DNA of 64,000 nt from Phaseolus vulgaris (lineage: Eukaryota; Streptophyta; Magnoliopsida; Fabales; Fabaceae). The position numbers and the translations under genes are program-made. How positions within the stretch are numbered: position 1 is the first letter of the stretch; every line of letters starts with the position of its first letter. The notes under the pieces are model-generated. The model was not told where the DNA came from. It ran no database searches and saw only the letters and a list, made by a program, of their open reading frames with translations. Below are positions 33,619 through 45,331 of the stretch, in pieces. The DNA lies in contig NC_023750.2 of the NCBI RefSeq assembly GCF_000499845.2, forward strand, positions 8,751,790-8,815,789, in the 5' to 3' direction.

Positions 33619-34452
33619 GGAATTGACATCCTGGGCCCTTTCCCACTGGCAATCAGGCAGATGAAGTATCTTATCGTCGCCATCGAATACTTCACTAAGT
33701 GGATAGAGGCAGAGCCCGTGGCACAGATCACGGCGCATAAGGTACAGCATTTCGTGTGGAGAAACATTGTGTGTCACTTTGGCGTACCCAGGCGCCTGAT
33801 ATCTGACAACGGGACCCAGTTTGCCAGTCAGCAGTTGAGAAATCTGTGTGCTGAAGTAGGAATCAAGCAAGTGTTCGCGTCGGTCGAACACCCCCAGACC
33901 AATGGGCAAGTAGAGTCGGCGAACAGAGTTCTGCTGAGGGGGTTAAAAAGAAGGTTAGAGAAAGCCAAAGGGGCGTGGGCGGAAGAGGTGCCAAGGATTG
34001 TATGGGCATATCACACCACGCCCCAATCCTCTACTATGGAGACACCTTTCAGTTTGGTGTACGGGTCGGACGCAATGATTCCAGTAGAAATACATGAAAG
34101 CTCACCACGTTTTCAAAACTTTGTGGTGGAGGAGTCCAATGAAGAGAGGCAGGTAAACCTGGATCTGCTAGAAGAGGCCAGGGAAGAAGCTAGAATAAAA
34201 GCTGAAGCGATGAAGAGAAGAGTAGAGCGGCAATATAGCTCTAAGGTAAAGCCGCGACAGTTTCAGGTGGGCGACCTAGTGATGAGGAAAGCCCACCCAT
34301 ACGAGTTGGAGAATAAGCTGTCTCCCAAGTGGACCGGGCCCTTCAGGATTACTGAGGCTAAGGGCAATGGTTCGTACAACCTGGAGACCTTAGATGGAGG
34401 CCCCATCCCGCGCAGTTGGAATGCAGCCAACTTAAAATTTTATTTCAGTTGA
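33619..34452 (+). CDS. Integrase core and C-terminal domain, intact frame
   Basis: The frame is open from GIDILGPFP to TGA at 34452. The DDE residues are all present: the Asp of GIDILGP (33622-33624), the Asp of LISDNGTQF and the Glu of NGQVESANR. Next are KGAWAEEVPRIVWAYHTTPQ and FSLVYGSDAMIPVEI. The C-terminal domain is FQVGDLVMRKAH...LSPKWTGPFRI, with GSYNLETLDG. It lacks its own start, as it is part of pol and cut off by the upstream TAG. The polyprotein would need stop readthrough or complementation in trans. An AATAAA is present downstream at 34533-34538. Confidence 0.9.
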   Translation, partial: GIDILGPFPLAIRQMKYLIVAIEYFTKWIEAEPVAQITAHKVQHFVWRNIVCHFGVPRRLISDNGTQFASQQLRNLCAEVGIKQVFASVEHPQTNGQVESANRVLLRGLKRRLEKAKGAWAEEVPRIVWAYHTTPQSSTMETPFSLVYGSDAMIPVEIHESSPRFQNFVVEESNEERQVNLDLLEEAREEARIKAEAMKRRVERQYSSKVKPRQFQVGDLVMRKAHPYELENKLSPKWTGPFRITEAKGNGSYNLETLDGGPIPRSWNAANLKFYFS

Positions 34453-34614
34453 CTTATGTAAGCAGTATGTAACAATTTAGTTGAAGGGGACGCTCTTTTT
34501 CCCTCTCGGGGGTTTTTTAATGAGGTCACCCTAATAAAAGGAAAAACCAGTTTGAGAAAAAGAAGTGCCTTGGTTTTCAGCCTTTATCTTTCCTTGTTTG
34601 AAGATTATGTGATG

Positions 34615-34735
34615 CGCTGCCTAGGCCATGGCGTCGCCAAGAAAGAAGGCGTCGCCTAGGTCATGGCGTCGCCCAGAAAGAAGGCGCCACCCAGATAAGG
34701 GCGTCGCCCTGAGCAGGCGTCGCCCAAGTGAAGAC
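34615..34735 (+). repeat. Cluster of GGCGTCGCC motifs after integrase
   Basis: Four copies of the quasi-palindrome GCGTCGCC and one GGCGCCACC variant lie within about 110 bp, separated by AAGAAAGAAG or CTAGGTCATG-like spacers. The same motif fills the U3 part of both LTRs and recurs near 36370-36600. Confidence 0.85.
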
Positions 34736-34923
34736 AGGCATCGTTGGAAGAACGAGACGAAAGGAAAGCGTGCAGTACATGAAGCATATGCAAAGTGAAG
34801 TAGCGTTACAAAAATCAAGTATGACATTGAAAAATTGTTGTTACAAGCAATGTTCAGTACAATGGGAGCAACACAAACGAAGCAAACGCTACAAATCATG
34901 CAAAAACACGAACAAGCCATTTC

Positions 34924-35885
34924 TCAGCGCTCATCAGAGTCATCACTGGAGGAAGGCGAAGCCTCTTTTCCAGCCCGCAGCGCTCGAGTAAGTCGTGTCC
35001 TTTTTTCTTGGTTTAGTTTCGAACCTGCACCAGGGGAAAAGACGTGTTAGAGACACCATGAAGAAAGACAGGCACAGTTAGAAAGTAACGAAGGTCGAGT
35101 TTCCTAAGGCAGTGGTTACGTATGTACTTCTCAAGAGTCCCAGCGTTGAACTCCAGGCTGATCACCGTAGCAGAGTCAAAACCTCCCGCCTCAGCAAGAA
35201 TCCGACAAGCTATTTGATCACTTGGAGCCAGATTCTTGAGGGGTTTGGCTTTGAGGACCTTTTCCTCTCTCACCCAGTACAGCGGAAACCCATCCAGAGC
35301 GTCGGGAACAAGATCAGTACGGCAGATCTTGAAGAACCGGCCTTTCCACCCCGTGAACGAGCTTTGAAAGGGTGTGAAGAGAACTCTTCCGGGTACATTG
35401 CTGAGAGTTACCCAGAGGTTGTGTCTCTGCCTCTTCACCTCAAAGAAGTGAAGAAAGAGGTCAACCGAGGGTGCACAACCCAAAAACCCGAAGAGAACAT
35501 CGAAGGCTTTGACAAAGGCCCAGCTGTTGGGGTATAACTGGGTCGGAGCAACGTTGATCTCCGTCAGCAGTTCCTTCTCGAACCAGGAGAAGGGTAAGCG
35601 CACCCCGATGGTCTTGAACACCACCTGGTAAAAGTAAAAGAAAGGGACCCCGTCGTTGGCCCGTTCGTCTCCACACACTGGCTCCCCCAGAGTGCAAGGG
35701 AGCACAGCGATGTCGTCATCATGCCTCCTCGCGAAGGCCCGGTGGTCATAAGAACATGACTCCCCTTTGTGCTCCCGTATGGCCCTGGTAGAGAGCAAGC
35801 ATGAACACTCGTCAAGAAGTTCTTTCGAAGCCCAAGGGTACAAGTCTTTGGGGCGAACCCTGGAGGAAGCAGCGTGAGACGACAT
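34924..35885 (-). CDS. Antisense gene 1 of the young Tat element (gypsy-type transposase-like family)
   Basis: Two exons join in frame. Exon 1 is 35885-35120 (MSSHAASSRV start, ends before CGTAAC). A 95-base intron with GT and TGCAG ends follows. Exon 2 is 35024-34924 (CGT-TCG-AAA... to TGA). The product is about 288 residues with no stop. Motifs shared with gene 2: LYPWASKELLDEC, VPFFYFYQVVFK, GVRLPFSWFEKELLTEIN, LYPNSWAFVKAF, PSVDLFLHFFEVK, GRFFKICRT and DGFPLYW. It ends in a basic then Ser/Asp tail (SPSSSDDSDER). It lacks the long Pro-rich and coiled-coil part of gene 2. The family (Transposase_28-type) is known antisense in Tat elements, function unknown. Splicing is predicted, not shown. 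Confidence 0.8.
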
Positions 35886-36039
35886 TCTTTAACAAGATCA
35901 GGACTGCCAGAAATGCAAGAGTTGAGTGAGGGGAGCGAAGGCTAGAACAACCCTTCAACAGAGAAGAAAGGGTGCAAGAAGGAAGGGTGCAAGAAGAAAG
36001 AATGCAAGTAGGTTATGAAGAGTGAGAAAATGATGAAGA

Positions 36040-36510
36040 TAGTTCCAGAGTTTGAAGAGTTAAATAAAGCAGTTAGAGCGCCAAACGACGTGAATGGATG
36101 CACCGCACGATTGATACACGTGGCAGAAGATGAAAGGGTGACGCTGGCACCACTGGTTTAAATCAGAAAACGTCATATCAGCAGAATATCCAGTGGTACG
36201 ATGCGCCGTCGAAAGTAAGTCAGGGGTACAGCAGGAGTCAGAAAATGGAATGACTGAATGCCCCATCAACCATACAAGCAGCGCCACGTGGATCAAGTCG
36301 AATGACGGAACGTCCCATCAGCTATACAAGGAGCGCCACGAGGATGGCACAGACAAAACTTTGAGCTCTTCGCTGTCGTCAGGCGTCGACCAAGGCCAGA
36401 ATCAAAGTCAAAGTCGAAGTAAAGGTAACGCCCGAGGCGTCGCCCGGAAGGACGTGAAGGGCGACGCCAATGTGAGATGTCACGGGCGTCGCCAACCCAA
36501 ATACCAACTG
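36040..36510. other. 3' untranslated region between the antisense genes
   Basis: Repeated GAATGRMNGMMYCRTC-type and GGCGTCGCC-type words occur, but no gene is supported. A weak minus-strand TATTTAAC near 36058-36065 could be a promoter box for antisense gene 1. Confidence 0.45.
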
Positions 36511-36517
36511 CCTTCGC

Positions 36518-36711
36518 CTCCCCGATACCCACAGGTAGGAAAGACTGTGGAGGGAGACGAAATCAAAGAGGGCAAAGTTAGTCACTGGCGTCGCCTCCCC
36601 GATATCCACAGGTAGGAAAGACTGTGGAGGGAGATAAGACCGCCAAACGCCAGCGAATCGCTGGCAGGGCGTTCCCCGATACCTATGGGAAGGAAAGACC
36701 ATAGAGGGAAC
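36518..36711 (+). repeat. Three diverged copies of the LTR hairpin
   Basis: Copies lie at 36518-36556 and 36595-36633 (inner stem CCACAG/CTGTGG, outer stem CTCCC/GGGAG) and at 36671-36711 (inner stem CTATGG/CCATAG, outer stem GTTCCC/GGGAAC). All keep CGATA in the internal loop and GGAAAGA in the terminal loop. The LTR copy has CCATGG/CCATGG. Confidence 0.8.
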
Positions 36712-36736
36712 GAACCCCCCCCAAAGCACACGACGT

Positions 36737-36890
36737 TTTAGACACCCGGGGACGATACGGCGCTGCTGTAGCAGGCCTCTCCTTAGGCGTGGGCGCCGGG
36801 GGCTAAGAATCATGGAGAGAACCGTTTCGGTGTTAGAAACACCTCGTGGACGATACGGCGTCACTAGGTGAGCCTCTCCACGGGCGTGAG
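36737..36890 (+). repeat. Two copies of a 50-bp motif with GGACGATACGGCG
   Basis: 36741-36791 and 36837-36888 share ACAC..., GGACGATACGGCG, GCCTCTCC and GGCGTG in the same order, about 96 bp apart. It is another short dispersed repeat of this element's 3' region. Confidence 0.75.
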
Positions 36891-37182
36891 GGTTGGCACG
36901 CGGCCTTTCTCGGTCATACAAAGCCGCCCAACGAAGTGAAAGAAATGGGCAGAACACAGATAAAATAAGCGAAGCGCGCAAAGGTAAAAGATGGGAATGA
37001 GATCGCACAAGCAGAATCGTATATGGCAAAGACATAAAGGGAATCATGCGCACACCCCAAATCAGTAACAAGAGTGCGGGTAGTTCAAAGGATTACAAAT
37101 TTTAACAGATAAAATCAAAGACGAAGGAAAAGTATAAAGCAGTTAAGCATGAAGCTGAAGGTGGCGGTTGAGAGGCAGCGGT

Positions 37183-39467
37183 TCAGTCATCCACATCCAT
37201 GGGCACGACCTTCCCGTCGACGACATGGTGCATGGGGTCGCAGTTTGAAATATTGATGCCAGGGTTCTCACAGGACGCCTGGGTCAGAGCTTCTTGGAAC
37301 CCCTCCTCGAAAGTACCCGCCATCTCCTGGATAAGGGACTTTTTCTCCTTCTCCAGCTCCTCAACGGCGGCATCCCTAGAGGCCACCTGCTTCTCTAGAG
37401 CCTCCTTCTCAACGCGAAGTCGACTGACCTCGACCAGTAATTTGTCGTAGTCAGCCCGGAGAAGGTCCATAGCTTTGGCCTGCGTGGCCATTTCCCCTTC
37501 CATCCGCTCCATCTTGGCAGCCTGTTCACAGCAACGGTCCTTCAGGTCCTTTCGAGTTTCTGCATCCGTTTTGACCAGTTCCTGAAGACCTGTTACCTGG
37601 ACTTGAAGAGCAACTTCCCGAGTGTAGAAGCCAGCCTGGAGCTCCAATGCCTCTGCCAGTTGCCTCTCAGTTTCTGCTTTGGACTCTTGTATTTGTTTCA
37701 GAGAAGTTTGATAAGCTTCGTTCTGGCGTCCCAGGGTCCTCATTTCCTATTCCAGGGTAGTTGCCTTTGTTTCCAAGGCCTGGAGAGTTTGAGATTGCAA
37801 GACCGCGTTTCTGGCCTGGGCGCGCCATTCAAGGGCCACCGCCAGAAAGGCCCCCAGGTAGAAGGGCATGCCTTCCTTCCTGTCTGTACTCTCTGGCAGA
37901 GTCCCGCCGCTGAAGCCCCTCATTAGATGCATAATCGGAGGAGGGATGGCGATGAAGTCAGGGGCGGCAGCGACGGAAGCAGGGGAAGCAATGGTTTCTG
38001 CCGGCGGCGGAGGCGGGGCAGATTCGGCGCCTTCGCCCCTTTCCTCTTGGAGTGTCATTGGAGGGAGTGAGGTCGCGCTCGGGGGGTTATCCATGAAGGG
38101 ATTCCCTCCCTGGGGCGACGCCTCTACCGAAAGAGGGACCCGCGCAGATTTTCTTCTTCTGAAGGGAGCCACGCCTTCTGAGTCCTCATCATCCGACAGA
38201 ACCTCCAAAACCCGTTTCCCTTTGTCAAGGGGAGTTGGAGCCGGTGACGAGGCCGCGGCTAGGGGAACAGCGGCGATGGGTAGAGGAGAGCGAGGAGTCT
38301 GAAGTGCTGCAAGGCTGCGAGGAGACGACGGAGGTGAGCTCGAGATAGCCTCAACAGTGATCGGAGGAGGTGGCGACAGAGTCGGTGGGGGAACCGGATC
38401 AGCAGCAAGGGTGGAGGAGGCGCCCGCCTTGGCGGCCCGTGCCTCCTTCATTGCCTTCGCCAGCATCATTCTCTTGGAAGCGCCCATCACCGATCCTACA
38501 TCAAGATTGACCAAACAGCAAGAATTAAGACCAAAGTAACTATGCAAAATTACAACACACATGGAGGCGTGAAATGCAAGCAACATAGCACACTATAAAA
38601 TGAGTATAAGAGTCCAGGGGAACCAATGTTCGATAGCAAGTTGTTCACAACAAAAGGATGAGGGGAGAGCCCCTTACCAAAGTAGGTGGTCAGGGCGTGA
38701 GCATTGTACTCGCTAGCGACCAGCTTCAAGGTATCGAAAACGATCCCCAACCCAGCCAAGGCTTTGCTTACCTCCCTATCGGCGGGAGATAGCTCTTCCA
38801 GGGTCTTGGCCCTGAGCAATTTAGGGCGCTCCGTCCAGTAAAGGGGGAAGCCATCCAAAGCTGTGGGATCATGCTTGGCGCTGCACACCCTGAAGAATTT
38901 CCCTTTCCAGTTCTTGTAAGAATTCTGGAAGAGGGATAGGAGGATCCTGCCTGCGATCCCGGAAAAGCTTACCCAGAAGCTTTTCCCCTGTTTCTTCACC
39001 TCAAAGAAATGCAGGAAGATATCTACAGAAGGGGGGATGCCCAGGTATCCACAAAGAATTTGGAAGCCCCGCACGAATGCCCAGCTGTTGGGATGAAGCT
39101 GGGCGGGGGCAGTGTTGATTTCAGTGAGAAGCTCCCGTTCGAAGGGAGTGAATGGGAGACGCACTCCTACACGCTTGAACATGGTCTGGTACATGAAGAA
39201 GAAGGGTTTCCCCTTTCTAGGTCTGTCGTCCAAACAAACAGGTTCCCCAGGCCTGCCGGGACGGACGGATATGTGGGCGTCGTGGGTGCGGCAGAAGGCG
39301 TTAAAGTTGTACAAATGGGGATCCCCCCGGTGAGCTTCCAGGTCCTGGAAGGAAGTCAGGCTGGTGCATTCACTCAGGAGCTCGTCGGGGGCCCAGGGGT
39401 AGAAGGCTTTGTAGTTGGACTTGGGGGTCGTGGGAGAAGAATCAGGCTCCGCATTCGCGCGCATCAT
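37183..39467 (-). pseudogene. Antisense gene 2 of the young Tat element, one in-frame stop
   Basis: Exon 1 is 39467-38678 (MMRANAEPDSS start, ends TACTTTG before GTAAGG). The intron is 38677-38496. Exon 2 is 38495-37183 after TGTAG. Joined, it is 2103 bases in one frame, about 700 residues, broken only by a TAG at 37747-37749. Exon 1 has FYPWAPDELLSEC, KPFFFMYQTMFKRVGVRLPF, ELLTEINTAPAQLHPNSWAF, PSVDIFLHFFEVKK and DGFPLYWTERP. Exon 2 holds a basic patch (GASKRMMLAKAMKEARAAKA), a Pro/Ala/Ser-rich stretch (about 38400-38000), then a long coiled coil (about 37780-37240) and an acidic end (VVPMDVDD). It is the full-length relative of antisense gene 1 (roughly half identical over exon 1). Confidence 0.82.
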
Positions 39468-40183
39468 GGTGAAAATAGATAGCTGGAGAAAGAAGAGAGG
39501 AAAAAGGGTTTAGCAAGTTTAGCCATGGCAAGAAGGGGAAAGAGCCCCAGGAAACGTCACCCACGCGAGAAAAATCAGAGGAAGAAGAAGAAGCGGAGAA
39601 ATGCAGTAATACGAGAATAACAACAGTCCCAGGCAGTTCAATGAATCCTATAATGCGACGAAAGGGAAGAGTCGTGAATACCCGAGATCGTACCTTTGTT
39701 ATTGGAATGGAGGCAGTAGATGAGCGCAGCAAGGAGAGAATTGCGATTGCAGAGAAAAGGGGTTTCGAAGGCGATGAACAGTGCGGAGTTGCAGAGTGAA
39801 TGAATGTAACAGTAGGGTGAGCGCGGGGTTTGGAGTAACTTAAACGTTACATTTCGCAACTCGAGAGGCGCTAACCTAGGGCCGTGGGATCGTGCCACGC
39901 GTCAGGGGATCAATTACCCAAGGGAAACGCAAAGGTCCCTGGAGGATGGCCGCGCGATGGGCCACGTGGCGCGCGATCAAGGGTAGCCCAAAAGGTATTA
40001 TCATCCTCATTTCAGGGGATGTCCAATCAGTCATTAAGAATACCCCTGTGGTTCAGAAAGTGTCACGTCAGTAATTCGAAGAATTGCTGAGTCAGCAGAG
40101 AATGCCACGTCATCCGGATGGCACGTGGACGTCGTGGGCGAGGCTTTAGTCTTGACGCTGAAGACAAGTCTTCGGCTTAAGAC

Positions 40184-40194
40184 TGGGGGGCTTG
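40184..40194 (+). other. Polypurine tract
   Basis: TGGGGGGCTTG is directly against the 3' LTR start TGTACC at 40195. Confidence 0.85.
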
Positions 40195-41400
40195 TGTACC
40201 GTCCCGTATCCGGGCGTTGACTAAGTCAAGGTCAAAGTCAACGGCTGGAGAGTCAAAGTCAACGCAAGGCGTCGCCTGGGTGGAGAGACGCCAAGAGGAA
40301 GCGTCGCCAAGGCAAGGCGTCGCCTAGGTGAAGGCGTCGCCCAACCAGGGCGTCGCCAGATCAAACAGTGCTAAAGTAAGGCAATCACGGTGTGGTTCCC
40401 CGATACCCATGGGTAGGAAAGACCATGGAGGGAGCGACGCCGTGGGAAGGCCTCAGGTCCCAATAGCACGGGGCAGCGATAAAGAGAAGGAAAAGGTGGC
40501 TTCAAGGCCATAGTAATAGTACCAGTGAAGGGCAGCCTGACTCGTGAAGTGCTCCTGCCGCCCTAGAGACGCCCGTGGGGCAGATACGACTCAAGAGGAA
40601 AGTCACGCCCAGGGCAACCGGGTGCAGAGTACAAAAGGAAGGCAGATACGCTCTCAAAGTAAGTGACTAGATACTTGGGGGCATGAGTTGGCACCCAAAA
40701 AGTCACCCCTAGCGCAGTAGCACTCTCAGCAGGAGGACTCACACGTAGAAACGTCCCCAGATGGGTAGAAGCGTCCCCGGATGGGGTCATGGCGTCGTGA
40801 GGCCCTCCACGTGTACGACAACCATGCCAGAATAGAAACACCCTTTTAGTCAGGTGCCAGGTAATTAAAGGTTATTCAATACAGTTTCCCTTTCGAGCAT
40901 TCAGGTACTATAATGGCTCCTGAGCGTTTCAACGTCTTAAATGCACTACGTTTTCTAATTAAGCGCTTTAATGAGTGCATTACGTTTGTGATTAAAAGCG
41001 CTTTAAGACGCTTTAAATGCTTGGGCAGTTTAAATAGCGCGTGGAATGTTGGGAAAAGGGTTGGAACTTTCGGCAAATTTACCAGAGAACTCTCTAGTTG
41101 CTTGCTCGTGCTTCAAGGTTACGTACAAGTGACTGGGGAATATTTTTTCCTAAAGGAGACAACACGCACATATACACAGTTCTTTTACCACCTTCAGAGT
41201 ACCATACGCGGTGCTCAGACACATAGGTGGACAATTTTTGGTGTTTCTTGCTGGCTGACTTGAGCGTCGGAGTGCACACGGCCGCTAGGGCGCCTTTTTG
41301 TCCTCTTTTTTGCAGGAATCCACAGGCAACCAGTGGGAAGGAGTCCCTAGCTGACGGTTGAGGTTGCGCACGAAGACGTCCCGGTCAACCGGACGGAACA
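40195..41400 (+). repeat. 3' LTR of the young Tat element
   Basis: Partner of 29060-30265 with about ten substitutions. Followed directly by the ATACT duplication at 41401-41405. The hairpin copy is at 40396-40434, identical to that in the 5' LTR. Confidence 0.97.
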
Positions 41401-41405
41401 ATACT

Positions 41406-44400
41406 CTAAGTATAACTCGTTTTTTTAATAACTATCAAACATGAGTTCTATATATATATATATATATATATAATAAATAGAGGATGCTATATATGTTAAC
41501 CCATTGAGTTAAACTCTTTGATAGAAGTGTTACACATGTATATGAATTAGGAAAATAGAGAAATTCTTGTGTTGTGATGATTTAGGTGACATTACATGAG
41601 GTCCATTTTAATGATCATTATTGTTTGTCGTTTTCTGCAAAATGTCCCACCATAAGAGAAATTAATGCTTTTTCATTAACACGTCACATTATTGAAATGA
41701 AGGAAGGGATGATCCATGCATGTCCAAACTGATATGAACGTAGAAAAGGACACTGATGGATCTTAGTCTCCCAATTTCATCATCAGATTAACTCTTTTCA
41801 ATGTTTCTTCTTCTGATAGCAGAGATAAGGATTATTGTGGTTGATTACTAAAGAGGGAGTCGTTTCATATCACTTATTTTACATACAAATTAGTACAACA
41901 TATGTGTAGGAGAAAGATAAGCTTATATTATAATGTCTTATCCTATAGAAAATTTTGGAAGATTAAGGCTATACGGTGAGTGTAATTACGGGCCTGGAAA
42001 GTTTTATAAAATAGGGTGACAACAAACACAACCTTGGTAAAAGAGGAATATTGTTGGATAGTATTTTATGTGTCATATGTCCTAGGAAGAAGAAATAATT
42101 TGTCACCTATTCTTTAGTTATAGGGTAGGCAATATGGAATTTGTGTTATACATGGATTAATAAACTTATGATACGTTATTGTTGACAAAAACACATTTTA
42201 CATAGTTTAGAACACTAAGGTTGTCAACAACAAATAAAGATTGAGGATGCATGTGGATTGTTGTAAATAAGGGAGATATGGAGGTATAGGAATAACATAA
42301 TCTTTAATAATGGTAGAACTGACCGCTTGAAATTTACGTTGGTTCAATTAAAGGCATGATCATATATCATTGGTAAAGAACACTTAGTCGAATTTAAATA
42401 TTTTGAATGGTGCATTAATGTTTTGATTTGTTTGAATTCTTTAAAATAGTAATTCTCATAATTGATAATATTAACTTGAAATCTTAGTTGTGTAGGTCAA
42501 GTGGGTGTTTTAATTGTGCAGGGGTAATATTGTGGAAGGAATGTTGGAAAAGTAATTGTCGTAGGATCCCATACTAGCGGGGGAAAATGCATTATGACAA
42601 ATGGAATAATTTTGCTATGCAGCGAGAACGATTGATTAGAAAATTATGTAAACAACAACGAAAAAAATAAACACGTCTATCTTGGTTTTTGAGCTTTATA
42701 ATTCTGTTTTACTGATTGATTGAGCTGTTTTTAAGAAAGTGTTTGGCCAGAAATGTTTTTTTAACAGCAAAACGTGCAATCTATTTTGCATAATTATATA
42801 ATTATGCAGACTATCACTCTGTGAATGGTTTTGTTGGATTTTATTCTTGTATAAAGGTTGTGACACCCTAGAATGCCTCCTTTAATTTTATTTATTATTC
42901 GATGATAAAAAAATCTTCAAATATTTAAATTTATTTTTTATTAATAAAAAAATGACTATTTTAACATGTGGAAAAAACTATAATATTTTTAGATGAAAAA
43001 TAAACATTGAAATTATGTTTAGTTTAAATATATTATTTTGAATCTATAAAATATATTGGTGAAGAAACCACCCAATCTAATCCTTGAAAGTGCACTTTCT
43101 GAGTAATTCTATTTAATACATTGTGACCCTTCAAGGCCCCATCACCATCCCTCTCAACCACCCTCTTTAGTTCTAAAAAACAAATGCTTCCATCTTTGTC
43201 AAAAACCACATCAACTCCGATTCGTATCTCTCCTTTTCTTCATTTTTTTTTGTCATTTATTAATTTCGTTGTCAAACAAAACAACAAGGAAAGTATATAA
43301 CATCAAACCTTTGTTAATGTTAATTAACACCACTAATTGCAGTCACTCAATAACACTCTCGTGGCTAACTAAAACTTAAACATCAAATCATAAACAACTT
43401 GTTCCTATCAATACAAATTTTGGGTTTGAGTTTTCTAAATAGAAACAAAATTCTATTGAGTTAAAGATCATACGTCAAGCTATACCTAACAAACATTAAT
43501 TATTTAGAAAGTTAAGGAATATTTTGCCCTAGTAATATTTAAAAAAAAATAAACGTTAATCACATTATAAGACACCCAACTAACCCTGCTTTGTCTAAGT
43601 GGAAGTTGATGATCCATTTTGAACTATCACATTCGATCATAAAATTAATCCCGTAATTATACTTTTTTTAATTTAGAATGGTCGAATCCCCTGAACTTGT
43701 GATGCAGCCATCTTATTTTATTTTCGTTAAATATATTTTTAATTTCTTGTAAAATAAATGAATTTTGATTTTAGTCTTTATAAAAAAATTGAAATAATTG
43801 TTTTCGAGTCTTATAAAGTGTATGGATTTCGGTTTTAATTTCTATAAATTTCTTTCTTTTCTTTCTTTTCCTCCTTCTAATATTTGAAATTATTATTTTG
43901 ATCTTTAAATCTATTTGAAGATGGATAAATAAAATATTTTTACATGTCTTATTTTTTTTAAAGACATTACTTACTAACTTTAGATCACAATATTAGTTGG
44001 AATGATTTATACACTGTTTTATGTATTTTTATCTTCGGAAGCAGCACTTGATTTTACACATAGTTGGTATGATTTATGCCTAGTTGATTTGATTTTTTTG
44101 GTTGTAGGTTTTTTAGTATTGTGAAAATATATAATTAGGAATGTGTAACTGGTTTTTCTTTTGGACCAGTTAGTCTCGTATAGTTTTTTTAAGGTTGTAA
44201 CAAAGCTGTTTTATTATTATTGAATTGTTTTTTTTTATTCGTTGGGCTATAGGATTGGGTTGTAGATTATGCTATGAACATGTTATTTTGTATAACAATT
44301 TGAACACCCTTTAAATATGCCACGTTAATTTATTTTATTCTTGGTCAATAATAAAAACTTAGTAATATTAATTATGTTTTTTAATATTCTCCTCATTTTA

Positions 44401-45331
44401 GATATATAGGTTTTAATTATGTGCCTCTAAATTTTCTCTAGTTTTCCTAGATTTTTCACTTCTCTTTTTTTCATGTTTTTACTTCTTTTTTCTAAATTCG
44501 AATATCAATTTTTGATATGTCCGGTTACTATAATTAATGTAAGTAAAGTTAGAGGAGTATTGAGAGAAGTTCTTCTCTTTGTTTTTATTCTTCAAGATTC
44601 TTTCAAACTTCTTAGAAAAGAAGAACAATTTTTCCTCCATAGATTCCTCTTCGCTTTCTTCTTCTTTGTTTAGTTAATGAATTTAGAGGCAAACCCTACT
44701 TTTTCTTATTGCTCACTTCTAGTTCAATGTGTATACTCAATTTTAGCTCATGTCCTTTCAATTTCTAAAACAAACATATTAGATTAATTGTAAAAAATAA
44801 ATATTTTGATTTTTAGATTTCAACAACCTTTCGTTGTAATGATCTCGGAACTTTGTAAAAGTTAAAACACAAAAAGAGGTTGAATTGTCGTCTATTTTTT
44901 TTTATCGACAATAAAAAGTCTAATAAATGAGAGTATTTGAGGGATACTACAACCCTATTACATAAGATACCACAAACATCCTAAGAAATTGGTTCTATGA
45001 CCAACCAAAGTAACTCATTCCACTTAAACCTAATGGTCCCTTGCACAGATAAAAAAAACCGAATCTAAACCACAACAAGAAACAAAGATATAGAGTAGTT
45101 AATTTTATCAAGAACAACTAATTCTATAAAAAATAGTTGTATATTGGGCTTTTACATTTCAAATACAAATGAATCCATACATAAAAGGAAACCCTTGCAA
45201 AAACTCTACTAGTTTTATGCAGAAAACCTTCCTTAGACTTGCATATTATACATCAGCAGCTTCCAAGATGTTCTTAAAAGAAGTCACATGCCTTCTACTT
45301 CACTGCAGTCTTTAATTCATATTGGAATTAT
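41406..45331. other. AT-rich intergenic DNA
   Basis: No gene is supported. A (TA)n microsatellite lies at about 41449-41471. The last 400 bp before the CACTA element could be a 3' untranslated region of an ORF disrupted by it. Confidence 0.6.

Larger units (their letters stand above)
29060..41400 (+). mobile_element. Young Tat-lineage Ty3/gypsy element lacking gag
   Basis: A 12.3-kb insertion bounded by two 1206-bp LTRs (TGTACCGTCCC...GGACGGAACA) and a perfect ATACT duplication (29055-29059 and 41401-41405). The LTRs differ at about ten positions and have no indels. It contains a primer site, a protease remnant, RT, RNase H, extra RNase H and integrase on the plus strand. Two antisense genes and a polypurine tract follow. 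Gag and the protease active site are missing, two stops and one frameshift break pol, and yet integrase is intact. It must have been moved by proteins from a related element. Confidence 0.95.
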
